Source: Deltaproteobacteria bacterium (lineage in GTDB: Bacteria; Bdellovibrionota; UBA1018; UBA923). Taken from it: a DNA stretch of 8,759 nt. This document shows positions 1-6,658 of this stretch, one piece after another. The position numbers and the translations under genes are program-made. The notes beneath the pieces are model-generated. The model was not told where the DNA came from and ran no database searches. It worked only from the letters and a program-made list of their open reading frames with translations. Where the stretch lies: NCBI GenBank assembly GCA_016194725.1, contig JACQAW010000032.1:1-8759 (forward strand), read 5' to 3'. Positions within the stretch are counted from its first letter, which is position 1. Each line of letters starts with the position of its first letter.

Positions 1-72
1 GGCGTGTAGCTCAGCTGGGAGAGCACCTCCATGGCATGGAGGGGGTCGCAGGTTCAATCCCTGTCACGTCCA
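1..72 (+). tRNA. tRNA-Ala (anticodon GGC), missing its first base at the window edge
   Basis: The sequence folds as a complete cloverleaf if one base lies just before the window. The acceptor 5' strand is 1-6 and pairs with 65-71. The D stem is GCTC 9-12 with GAGC 21-24. The anticodon stem is CCTCC 26-30 with GGAGG 38-42, around loop ATGGCAT 31-37, giving anticodon GGC at 33-35. The T arm is GCAGG 48-52, TTCAATC 53-59, CCTGT 60-64. G at 2 and T at 69 form the G3:U70 wobble pair, the classical alanine identity element, which supports the anticodon call. The discriminator is A72. The bases after it are CAG, so the CCA tail is not encoded and would be added by nucleotidyltransferase. The tRNA would decode GCC and GCU codons. 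Confidence 0.95.
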
Positions 73-153
73 CAGAGTCCACGACGTTACTGCAAAATGA
101 GTTTTCCAAATCTTCGGAACCATTAAATAAATACATTTCCAGTCCCTTCGCGT

Positions 154-159
154 TATAAT
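154..159 (+). promoter_or_regulatory. Probable sigma70-type -10 box (TATAAT) for the exported protein gene
   Basis: A perfect TATAAT hexamer lies in the AT-rich gap between the tRNA and the first protein gene. No good -35 hexamer sits 16-18 bases upstream (around 130-137 the sequence is AATACATT), and there is no TG extension. Transcription would begin near 166, leaving a leader of only about 11 bases before the GTG start at 177. That leader still holds the GGGGGA run at 168-173. The call rests on the hexamer alone. Confidence 0.45.
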
Positions 160-176
160 TAACGTACGGGGGACGT

Positions 177-2447
177 GTGCTTAAATTTGGTCAAAGGGGT
201 CTTTTCAGATCGACTTCGATGCTGGTGCTCGTGGCCTTTGTCGTGCAACTTGCCGCGCCCGTACTCACTTCCGTCTCGCTTGCCCACGCCGACCCGGCAA
301 CGGGGAACTCGGCAGTGCAAGGCCAGAACGGAGCCAACGGCGGCATTGCCGACCCTTGCTCGGTCACCGACGAATCCGCCGCCAGCGAGCAGTGCAATGA
401 AAAGAATCTCGCCATCACCGCCGCGGTCATTCAAGGTGGTGAATGCCTGGCGTTCACGACAGCGGGAACTTTGTGCGCGATCGCATGTGCCGCGCAGAAG
501 GCGGACAAAAAGGCGGCTGCGGCCGCAAAAGCTGCCGCGGACGCCGCAAGCAAAGCCTCTGAAAAACTTACGAAGGAAATACCGGAAGTCACCAAGCTTG
601 TGACGGAAAATGCGAAAACAGTCACTCAAGGGCTGGCCGACGAGGCGAAATGCACCAAGAGTGTCGCAGCCATGGTTGCCGATTCAACCAAGGCCGCCGC
701 CGTGTGCATCCAAATGGATGGCGGCGAAGTACCAAAACCAAAATATCCGAAGGGCTTCGCACCGGGTCCTCTGTACACCGCAGACGCCGGCAAGTGCACC
801 GATGCAACCGTAAGTGAAGACAAAGACGTGGTCGACCTCAATACGAACATGGACACCGCTGTAAAGGACGCAGGCACTTTGGTCAAGGACGCGGGTAGTG
901 ATGCGGCAAATGCCGAAGCCACGGTCGAAACCGGCAAGAAGGCAAATAACAGTAAAAGCCCATCTGACGCCGCTGAAACCGCCGCGGTAACGGCCGCGAC
1001 CACACAAAATACCACGGCAATTCAGATGAACACCGATGCAGCACAGTTAACCGCAGACTACGCCAAAATCGGCCTCAATCAGGTCAATATCCTGAAGGAT
1101 TCGGCCGAAATCGCAGCCGAAGTCGCAGCCGCCTATGGCGATGCCGGCTCCGGACTTCTCGCAGGATGTGATGACAGCGCTCAAGAACTATCTGAGACCG
1201 CAAATAAAGATTGCGCGGAAAGCAAAAAAAATCTGGCTAAAATTTTTGAAGAGTATGGCAAAGCCTTTCCCAAGGTCGAACAGCTTCAGGCCGATATTCT
1301 CGCCTACCAGGGGCTGACCGCCGCCGCGCTTGCCACTGCCACCGCGGCTCAAGCAGCGCGCGCATTCCGCGAAAGCACGCGCAAAGCCTGCCAGATCTCA
1401 GGATATGTCGCGGTGGGGGTCGATGTGGCCGGCGGTGTCGCCACAATGGCAGCGGGAGCCGCGATTACCAAAAAAATCGACGCGGGCAGCATTACGGGCC
1501 TGACCGCGTCCCTGGTGATGGACGCCGCGCAAATGTCCATGAATGGCAATACCAAGAGCGAAGAAGGAAGCCAGCAGGAAGAGATCAACTGCCCCATGGA
1601 GCCCATCACCCACTTTCTGCAGGCAGGCATTCGTGGCGTCAATATGGGCATGAGTATTAGTCAGGCCAACAAGGCCAGCAAGTACGCGTTGGAGCTGCGA
1701 GTCTATAAAGGTGGCTCAGCCGCCCCGGCCCAAATGACCGTCACCAGTGCCGGACCAAACTCTGGCTCGACCGCCGACACCGGCGCCTCAAGCAACTCTT
1801 CGGAACCAAAACTGCTCCGGGACGTGCCGGTTGCCGACAAAAAGAAATTCACGGCCTCCAACTTGGCCGCCTCCAACGCCACCGCTGCCAGCGAAGCCAA
1901 AACCTTGGCGCCCGCGCTGCTCGAAGCCACTACCGGCCACAGCGCAGATGAGGTCAACAACATGCTGATGGACGGCCAGTCCCCCATGATGGCCGGGATG
2001 ACCGTCGCGGGCGAGCAAATGGGTGATATGCTGCCCGTGGTGGCAGCCCTTGAGCAAAACAAAGATCAGATCCTCAAAGAGCTTGCCCCCGAGCTGGGAC
2101 AGCTTCAGGTGGCCAAGGGCAGTTTTGAGTCCACAGGCGGCGCAAAAGGGCATGCGTCGGCGGGTCACAGCGGCGACGGCATGCCGGATATGGCCTCGAT
2201 TCTTGCCGGGCTGCAAGGCGGAAACAAGAAAAAAGAAGCCGGCCCACCGGGGTCGCAGGCCGTGGGCTTCGGAAAACCCGCAGCCAAAGGTCCAGATGTG
2301 AGCAGCGACGGGTTCCATCCCGCGAGCAAATCCCTGTTCGAAATCGTGGGCACGCGCTACCAGCTCGTTACAAAACGCTTTCTGGCGGGCGAAGCCACCG
2401 GGGTGGACGCGGCCAACGTGCCCAAGAACATTTACCTCCGGAAATGA
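177..2447 (+). CDS. Large exported alanine-rich, cysteine-containing protein of unknown function
   Basis: This is a 756-residue protein I do not assign to a family. A Sec-type signal peptide is clear: a basic n-region (K3, R7, R11), a hydrophobic core at about 15-30, and cleavage expected after A36-H37-A38, so the mature protein starts at D39. The GTG at 177 is preferred over the in-frame ATG at 219 because only the longer form has the basic n-region. GGGGGA at 168-173 is a close-spaced ribosome site. The mature part has 12 cysteines (61, 73, 90, 100, 104, 159, 177, 207, 331, 346, 405, 472), mostly in the N-terminal half. A Lys/Ala-rich probable helix covers about 105-130, and Ala-rich helical stretches cover about 265-400. 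A Gly/Ala hydrophobic patch lies at about 408-430. Ser/Gly/Lys-rich, probably flexible segments lie at about 512-545 and 650-712. The C-terminus is more ordered (FEIVGTRYQLVTKRFL, 721-736). It appears to be a single-gene unit. A periplasmic, surface or secreted role is inference. Confidence 0.85.
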   Translation: MLKFGQRGLFRSTSMLVLVAFVVQLAAPVLTSVSLAHADPATGNSAVQGQNGANGGIADPCSVTDESAASEQCNEKNLAITAAVIQGGECLAFTTAGTLCAIACAAQKADKKAAAAAKAAADAASKASEKLTKEIPEVTKLVTENAKTVTQGLADEAKCTKSVAAMVADSTKAAAVCIQMDGGEVPKPKYPKGFAPGPLYTADAGKCTDATVSEDKDVVDLNTNMDTAVKDAGTLVKDAGSDAANAEATVETGKKANNSKSPSDAAETAAVTAATTQNTTAIQMNTDAAQLTADYAKIGLNQVNILKDSAEIAAEVAAAYGDAGSGLLAGCDDSAQELSETANKDCAESKKNLAKIFEEYGKAFPKVEQLQADILAYQGLTAAALATATAAQAARAFRESTRKACQISGYVAVGVDVAGGVATMAAGAAITKKIDAGSITGLTASLVMDAAQMSMNGNTKSEEGSQQEEINCPMEPITHFLQAGIRGVNMGMSISQANKASKYALELRVYKGGSAAPAQMTVTSAGPNSGSTADTGASSNSSEPKLLRDVPVADKKKFTASNLAASNATAASEAKTLAPALLEATTGHSADEVNNMLMDGQSPMMAGMTVAGEQMGDMLPVVAALEQNKDQILKELAPELGQLQVAKGSFESTGGAKGHASAGHSGDGMPDMASILAGLQGGNKKKEAGPPGSQAVGFGKPAAKGPDVSSDGFHPASKSLFEIVGTRYQLVTKRFLAGEATGVDAANVPKNIYLRK

Positions 2448-2491
2448 AACCCTGCTCGATTGGGTGATCTTTACGCGGGCGAGGTACTAGC

Positions 2492-2538
2492 CGCATAGCT
2501 ACTGCGGATTTTGATTGAAAATCCGCAGTAGCTATGCG
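2492..2538. repeat. Perfect 21-bp inverted repeat with a 5-base loop, overlapping a start codon
   Basis: The left arm 2492-2512 and right arm 2518-2538 are exact reverse complements around the loop GATTG (2513-2517). Each arm runs from CGCATAGC at the outer end to GGATTTT at the loop. No T-tract follows on the + strand (the next bases are ACTCTTAGG), so it is not a standard intrinsic terminator. The A/T part of the stem is next to the loop. The ATG at 2534 lies inside the right arm. It could stop transcription of the upstream gene in either direction, hide the ATPase start region in mRNA, or be a small palindromic repeat element. One copy is visible in this window. Confidence 0.9.
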
Positions 2539-3709
2539 ACTCTTAGGCATGGTAAGCTCAAGTCCTCGTTACATTCAGCGGAAATTGGACGTTGCCCGCG
2601 TTTTGAACAAAAAAAGCGTCCTGCTCCTCGGCCCGCGACGAACGGGCAAGAGCGCTTTGATTCGAAACCAGATCAAAGCCGATCACGTCTATAACCTGCT
2701 GCAGTCCGACATCTTTCAGGCGGTGTCGGCCCGTCCGTCGCTTATCCGCGAAGCGCTCAAGCCCACCGACAGGCTCGTGGTGATCGATGAGATTCAAAAG
2801 CAACCTGCCCTCATGGATGAGGTACATGATCTCATCGAGAGCCGCGGCATTCGGTTTTTACTCACCGGCAGCAGCGCGCGAAAACTCAGGCGAAGTCACA
2901 CTTCGCTTATGGCTGGACGCGCGAAAACACTGCAGCTGCATCCCTTTTGCTATCCGGAAATCGCCGATCAGTTCGATTTGAATCGCGTTCTGCACTATGG
3001 GTCGTTGCCACCCGTTTATCTGGCCGACGACCCCTGGGATGAGCTGCGCAGCTACGCCGGCGACTATCTCAAAGAGGAAATCCTGGCCGAGGCCATTGCC
3101 AGACGCATCGAGAATTTTTCGCGATTCCTTGTCACCGCCGCGACCTCGAATGCCGAGCTTCTCAACTACGAGTCCATCGCAAACGACGCGCAGGTTCCCG
3201 CCAGAACGGTGCGCGAATATTATGCGGTACTGACCGACACCCTCATCGGCTCCCTGGTCGAGCCATTTCGCGCAAAGAAAGTTTCGCGAAAAGCGGTCGC
3301 CAAAAACAAGTTCTACTTCTTTGACCTGGGCGTGCTCAACTCGCTCCTGGGGCGAAAAACCTTGCCCCGAGTGGGCGCCGAGCTGGGCGGGCTTTTCGAA
3401 AGCTGGATTTACCTGGAGCTCAAAGCTTACCTCGATTACACCGAACGCGAAGAGCCGATTCAGTTCTGGCGCACTCATACTGGCCATGAGGTCGACTTCC
3501 TGGTTGGGGGCCGCGTGGCTATCGAGGTCAAAATGACCGAACTGGCCAGCGAACGCGACCTGCGCGGCCTGCGCGAACTGGGCAGCGAGCACGCGCTTGA
3601 AAAAAAAATCGTCGTATCGAGGGACAAGAAACGGCGCAAGCTGCAAGGCGTGGACATCATGCCCTGCACGGTCTTTCTCGAAGCTCTTTGGGATGGTGAA
3701 ATCATCTAG
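2534..3709 (+). CDS. AAA-type ATPase with C-terminal DUF4143 domain
   Basis: This 391-residue protein has the usual length and order of the AAA_14/DUF4143 family. The N-terminal ATPase carries Walker A GPRRTGKS (33-40), Walker B LVVIDEIQK (81-89) and a sensor-1-like FLLTGSSAR (108-116). The C-terminal DUF4143 part shows FYFFDLGVLNSLL (260-272), a conserved-type E289 in a helix, then HEVDFLV (318-324) and IEVK (330-333). The D321 and E331-x-K333 pattern matches the PD-(D/E)XK nuclease-like fold noted for this family. Members are common accessory genes whose cellular role is largely unsettled, so no process is assigned. The first ATG (2534) is inside the inverted repeat and has no clear ribosome site. 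The ATG at 2549 (residue 6), preceded by TTAGG, is an equally plausible start. It appears to be transcribed alone, with 86 bases separating it from the previous gene and 57 from the next. Confidence 0.9.
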   Translation: MRLLGMVSSSPRYIQRKLDVARVLNKKSVLLLGPRRTGKSALIRNQIKADHVYNLLQSDIFQAVSARPSLIREALKPTDRLVVIDEIQKQPALMDEVHDLIESRGIRFLLTGSSARKLRRSHTSLMAGRAKTLQLHPFCYPEIADQFDLNRVLHYGSLPPVYLADDPWDELRSYAGDYLKEEILAEAIARRIENFSRFLVTAATSNAELLNYESIANDAQVPARTVREYYAVLTDTLIGSLVEPFRAKKVSRKAVAKNKFYFFDLGVLNSLLGRKTLPRVGAELGGLFESWIYLELKAYLDYTEREEPIQFWRTHTGHEVDFLVGGRVAIEVKMTELASERDLRGLRELGSEHALEKKIVVSRDKKRRKLQGVDIMPCTVFLEALWDGEII

Positions 3710-3715
3710 CCCCGA

Positions 3716-3732
3716 GAAAGGTTATGGCCTTT
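3716..3732 (+). other. Small hairpin after the ATPase gene
   Basis: AAAGG and CCTTT form a 5-bp stem around TTATGG just past the TAG stop. No T-tract follows, so at most it is a weak terminator. It shows that the gap to the next gene is not empty. Confidence 0.25.
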
Positions 3733-3758
3733 ACATCCCGCGCTAATTCTGTAAAAAT
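3730..3758 (+). promoter_or_regulatory. Possible promoter for the hydroxylase operon
   Basis: TTTACA (3730-3735) differs from the -35 consensus at one position. It is followed after 17 bases by AAAAAT (3753-3758), which matches the -10 consensus at four of six positions. Transcription would start within a few bases of the ATG at 3767, so the message would be nearly leaderless. The match is weak and could be chance. Confidence 0.25.
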
Positions 3759-3766
3759 CGGATGGA

Positions 3767-4360
3767 ATGCGTATTGGCAAGAACATCAGAGTCTTCAAGA
3801 GCTCCATTCTTGAGCAGTTCACCTATGTGCACCCCGTGATGCCGATTGCGCTCTGGGGGCCTTTGGTTGTTTATTGGTTCACCAACGGCATGATCTCGCA
3901 CGACACCAGCCTGGTGCATTGCACGGCCCTGGCCTTGGAGGGGCTGCTGGTGTGGACGATCTCGGAGTATCTCTTACACCGCTTTATCTTTCACTTCGAA
4001 CCCCATGGCCCCTTTCAGGAACGCATCGCCTTTCTGATTCATGGCATTCACCATGACGATCCGCTCGACGAGCGCCGGCTGCTCATGCCACCGGTCGCCG
4101 CTGGCATCCTCGCGATCATTTTCTACGCGCTATTTTGGCTGCTCCTGGGCACTCACCACGTGCAGCCGTTTTTTGCGGGTTTTATTACCGGCTACCTTTG
4201 CTACGACTACACCCACTTTGCAGTCCATTTCTGGAATCCGAAGTCCGCCCTGTTCCGGCGCTTGAAGCAGAACCACATGCTCCACCACTACGTCAGTCCC
4301 AACAAACGTTTCGGTGTCAGTGGCTCGCTCTGGGACCATGTTTTTGGTACCTTCGGATAA
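3767..4360 (+). CDS. Fatty acid hydroxylase superfamily membrane protein
   Basis: This 197-residue di-iron membrane oxygenase belongs to the fatty acid hydroxylase/sterol desaturase superfamily and most resembles fatty acid 2-hydroxylases (Scs7/FA2H type). The full histidine set is visible: HRFIFH (71-76), HGIHH (92-96), THFAVH (149-154) and HMLHH (170-174), followed by the family-typical LWDHVFGT (188-195). Hydrophobic segments lie at about 24-44, 52-70, 109-127 and 132-146, with the histidine boxes facing one side as expected. These enzymes use O2 and an electron donor to hydroxylate an acyl chain. In bacteria this usually concerns membrane lipids, including sphingolipids or hopanoid-like lipids, but the substrate cannot be read from sequence. 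The start is the ATG at 3767, with GGATGGA directly before it. The next gene begins 3 bases after the stop, so the two are probably co-translated. Confidence 0.88.
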   Translation: MRIGKNIRVFKSSILEQFTYVHPVMPIALWGPLVVYWFTNGMISHDTSLVHCTALALEGLLVWTISEYLLHRFIFHFEPHGPFQERIAFLIHGIHHDDPLDERRLLMPPVAAGILAIIFYALFWLLLGTHHVQPFFAGFITGYLCYDYTHFAVHFWNPKSALFRRLKQNHMLHHYVSPNKRFGVSGSLWDHVFGTFG

Positions 4361-4363
4361 ACT

Positions 4364-6271
4364 TTGCTAACCGATTGGCTCTGGGCCCTTTCGATGACGG
4401 TCTGCCTTTGGCTCGAGGTCGGGGGCTGGTCGCGGCTGCTCACTCGTACCCTGTTTAAACAGGCCGATCGTCGAGCACTGGGCGCCCGCCTGCACTACGC
4501 CGTGGCCTTTGGCCTGACCGCGCAGGTTTACTTCGTTTTAAGTCTGCTTGGCCGCGGCAGTCCCGGCTTGCACGTCGCCTTGATGATTATTGGAATCGTA
4601 CTGTTTGCCCTGCCTCAGTCACGCAAAACCAATGACACCGAGCCTCGTCTGCATCTGAAACTTGCGCGCTATTTTTCGCCGTTAAGCTGGAAGCGCGCGG
4701 CCCTTTGGCTGGTGCTGCCCCTTTTTTGGGCCGGCCTGCGCGGGCTCGACGCCCTGGTGCCGCACAATGCCAACGGGCCTTTGGCCTATATTCTTTACGA
4801 ACCCAAACGCTGGTTCGAAGAGGGCCGAAACCAGATCGATGCTTTGCATCCTTTTGGTACTCTGGCTGCGGTTTGGCAGGGCCTGACCTACCATCTGCTG
4901 ATCGTCATCAAGGCCTTCGGCCCCGCTCACCGCTCAGCCCTGGTACGCACCCAGATTACCGCGCAGCTCGTGACCTATACGGCGGGTCAGCTGCTCACCC
5001 TGCTCGTGCTGGCGCGACTCATCATGCCTTTCGTCGCCGCGGGCTGGGATATGCTGGTGCGCGTGGATGCTGAGGGCGACGATACGGCCAAACGACGCCA
5101 TCAGCTGGGAATGGCTTCGAGCGTGGCGCTGCCCGCCTCGTTTTTTTTCGCCTGGATCGCCTGTGGGCCCAGCTCGGCGTCGGCAACTCTGGTGGCCAAC
5201 GATTGGCCCGCGGCAATGCTGGTGCTCGGGGCGGTGTCGCTCGTTCTCAGGTCACTGGAGCCGGTTTCGGCGGCATTAGCGGGGTTGCTGTGGAGTACGG
5301 CAGTAGCCGCTCAGGCTTCTGAGGTCTATACCTTACCCGGATTTCTGGCCGTGTGCGTGTTTTGCTGCGTTCGAAATTCCAAATGGCCCACGTTTAAAAC
5401 CCTGGCTGCGCTAGTCGCCGGGCTTGGGCTGGGACTCATTCCCAGCGTCTGGCGCAACTATTCCCAGATGGGCACCACTCTGTACCCCTCACCCGATTTA
5501 TCCCGCATGCCGGTTACTCCCCTTTTGGTGTGGGACGCCGACTGGAATGGGGCCGCGAAAATTTTGCTTGGGTTTGGGTTTCCTGCAATCTGCTATTATC
5601 TGTGGCTTGCTCGGGAACAGCCGCAAACCGAGTCCACGTCCAAGTCCACTGCAACGACGGTCATTCCCGCATTGGTGCTCTTTGGGTTGCTGTCACTGAT
5701 CGCCGAGCTTGCGATGGGTTCGCTTACCCCGTCAGTTGGCGTCGTGCTGCTTTGCGTGTCCGCTCTGGGTATCGAATTTTTGATGACCACCTTGATTCGC
5801 GGCTGGATGCCCGGAGCCACTCGCGCGGTGCCAGTGGCCTGGCTTATCGTAGGTTTGATTAGCGTACCCCTGCCCGTTCATCTGCTCTGGATGAACCTGC
5901 CTTTGGTGTTTCGGCCCACAGACAACTATCTGGCCACCTACCACCATCATTTTGAGGTGAAGCTTTGGGCCAGCCTGCATTTATCACCACAAAATCGCAT
6001 GATTTGGACTTCTGACAACGAGTTTTATTATCTTGAGCAACCCAGTGCCAGCGTTCGGGACTCCAGCATCCTGTTCACCGCCCTTTCCAAAGCGGCCAAC
6101 CCCAGCGAGCGCGCCCATGCCCTGTGTGACCTGGGGTTTGACGTTCTGGCCTGGGAAGAGCGCGAACATGGGCCAGAAACCAGCGGACTGGCCACTTGGC
6201 TGCAGATCTCCAAAAATACCGTCCTCTTTACCGGTGACGGCGTTACCCTGTTTGATTTGAAATGCCACTGA
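4364..6271 (+). CDS. Polytopic membrane protein, probable GT-C type glycosyltransferase
   Basis: This 635-residue protein has roughly ten or more hydrophobic segments (for example 45-62, 68-83, 112-125, 201-222, 251-267, 283-296, 322-336, 345-360, 433-450, 458-473, 488-509) and a soluble C-terminal end from about 530. Three features recall bacterial GT-C/GT39-like transferases, which use lipid-linked sugars. The first is a periplasmic loop at 129-155 (ALVPHNANGPLAYILYEPK...WFEEGR), in the position of the usual D-x-YH segment. The second is WRNYSQMGTTLYPSPD (363-378), like the family's RN..GNPxYP pattern. The third is a C-terminal part with ALCDLGFDVLAWEE (586-599) ending in a short beta-like tail. 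The acidic catalytic residue is not certain, so the sugar and acceptor are unknown. The start is a TTG three bases after the hydroxylase stop, with CGGA at 4354-4357 as a possible ribosome site. Coupling to the hydroxylase suggests a shared lipid or envelope substrate. It could instead be an uncharacterised transporter-like protein. Confidence 0.8.
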   Translation: MLTDWLWALSMTVCLWLEVGGWSRLLTRTLFKQADRRALGARLHYAVAFGLTAQVYFVLSLLGRGSPGLHVALMIIGIVLFALPQSRKTNDTEPRLHLKLARYFSPLSWKRAALWLVLPLFWAGLRGLDALVPHNANGPLAYILYEPKRWFEEGRNQIDALHPFGTLAAVWQGLTYHLLIVIKAFGPAHRSALVRTQITAQLVTYTAGQLLTLLVLARLIMPFVAAGWDMLVRVDAEGDDTAKRRHQLGMASSVALPASFFFAWIACGPSSASATLVANDWPAAMLVLGAVSLVLRSLEPVSAALAGLLWSTAVAAQASEVYTLPGFLAVCVFCCVRNSKWPTFKTLAALVAGLGLGLIPSVWRNYSQMGTTLYPSPDLSRMPVTPLLVWDADWNGAAKILLGFGFPAICYYLWLAREQPQTESTSKSTATTVIPALVLFGLLSLIAELAMGSLTPSVGVVLLCVSALGIEFLMTTLIRGWMPGATRAVPVAWLIVGLISVPLPVHLLWMNLPLVFRPTDNYLATYHHHFEVKLWASLHLSPQNRMIWTSDNEFYYLEQPSASVRDSSILFTALSKAANPSERAHALCDLGFDVLAWEEREHGPETSGLATWLQISKNTVLFTGDGVTLFDLKCH

Positions 6272-6483
6272 ACGGCCCGAGTGACGCGCAGTTCCAAACT
6301 GGGTCCGTTGCACCAGCCTTTCCCCGAATTGAAACTGGACAACTCTTTGCCACTCCCCTTCGCCCAAGCCTGAAATCGCAGCTTTAGAGGCTGGCACAAG
6401 GGTTGCTAATGCAGTGCGTCAGTCACCAGAAGTCACGGGGTGAATGTCACGCGGATGCACCAGATGCCGCGAGCGCGATACAG

Positions 6484-6516
6484 CCGCCGACCTTTCATTA
6501 GGGGTTTGGTCGGCGG
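6484..6516. repeat. 9-bp perfect inverted repeat with 15-base loop
   Basis: CCGCCGACC (6484-6492) and GGTCGGCGG (6508-6516) are exact reverse complements. No T-tract follows. It could be an RNA hairpin or a protein-binding palindrome. It lies about 65 bases before the stronger hairpin at 6581. Confidence 0.6.
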
Positions 6517-6580
6517 ATGTAAGAGTTGGGGAACTCATGCGGCTTGGCAACGGCGAGACTCAAAGCTTTCGCCCCGTGCC

Positions 6581-6639
6581 GGCCACCACCCCGGAGCCCA
6601 CGCGCTCCGGGGTGGTGGCCGAAACAAAAAGTTTCTTTT
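6581..6639 (+). terminator. Strong 17-bp hairpin followed by a second hairpin and T-tract (probable terminator)
   Basis: The arms 6581-6597 (GGCCACCACCCCGGAGC) and 6604-6620 are perfect reverse complements around a 6-base loop. Immediately after comes GAAAC-AAAAA-GTTTC (6621-6635), a 5-bp hairpin, then TTTT (6636-6639) and two further T5 runs at 6643-6647 and 6653-6657. On the + strand this is a credible rho-independent terminator, with the T-tract set back behind a second small stem. It lies 310 bases past the membrane-protein stop, so it could end that transcript or attenuate readthrough into the PilZ gene. Confidence 0.65.
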
Positions 6640-6658
6640 CGATTTTTGGCGATTTTTG
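6640..6658 (+). repeat. Tandem CGATTTTTG direct repeat
   Basis: CGATTTTTG occurs at 6640-6648 and again at 6650-6658, one helical turn (10 bases) apart. The second copy contains the TTG proposed as the PilZ start. It supplies extra T-tracts behind the hairpins. A binding site is possible but not shown. Confidence 0.5.

Larger units (their letters stand above)
6272..6655. other. Intergenic region rich in hairpins, no convincing gene
   Basis: An open frame runs through this stretch from an ATG at 6440 into the PilZ gene, but its product over 6440-6655 is Arg/His/Gly-rich and lacks recognisable features. It also crosses several nucleic-acid structures. These are an imperfect hairpin at 6272-6309 containing CAGTT-CCA-AACTG (6290-6302), a 9-bp stem at 6484-6516 and the strong hairpin at 6581-6620. 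I read the stretch as non-coding: the 3' end of the membrane-protein transcript and the 5' region of the PilZ gene. Confidence 0.6.

Noticed and set aside
1788..2318. 176-codon open frame on the - strand
   Set aside because: It is antisense to the exported protein gene, with composition rich in His, Gly and Arg as expected of a shadow frame.
2492..2538. Standard intrinsic terminator
   Set aside because: The stem is strong, but no T-tract follows it on either strand, so it is reported as an inverted repeat instead.
2858..3646. 262-codon open frame on the - strand
   Set aside because: It is fully antisense to the ATPase, whose motifs are clear. The frame has no recognisable protein features and follows from codon bias on the + strand.
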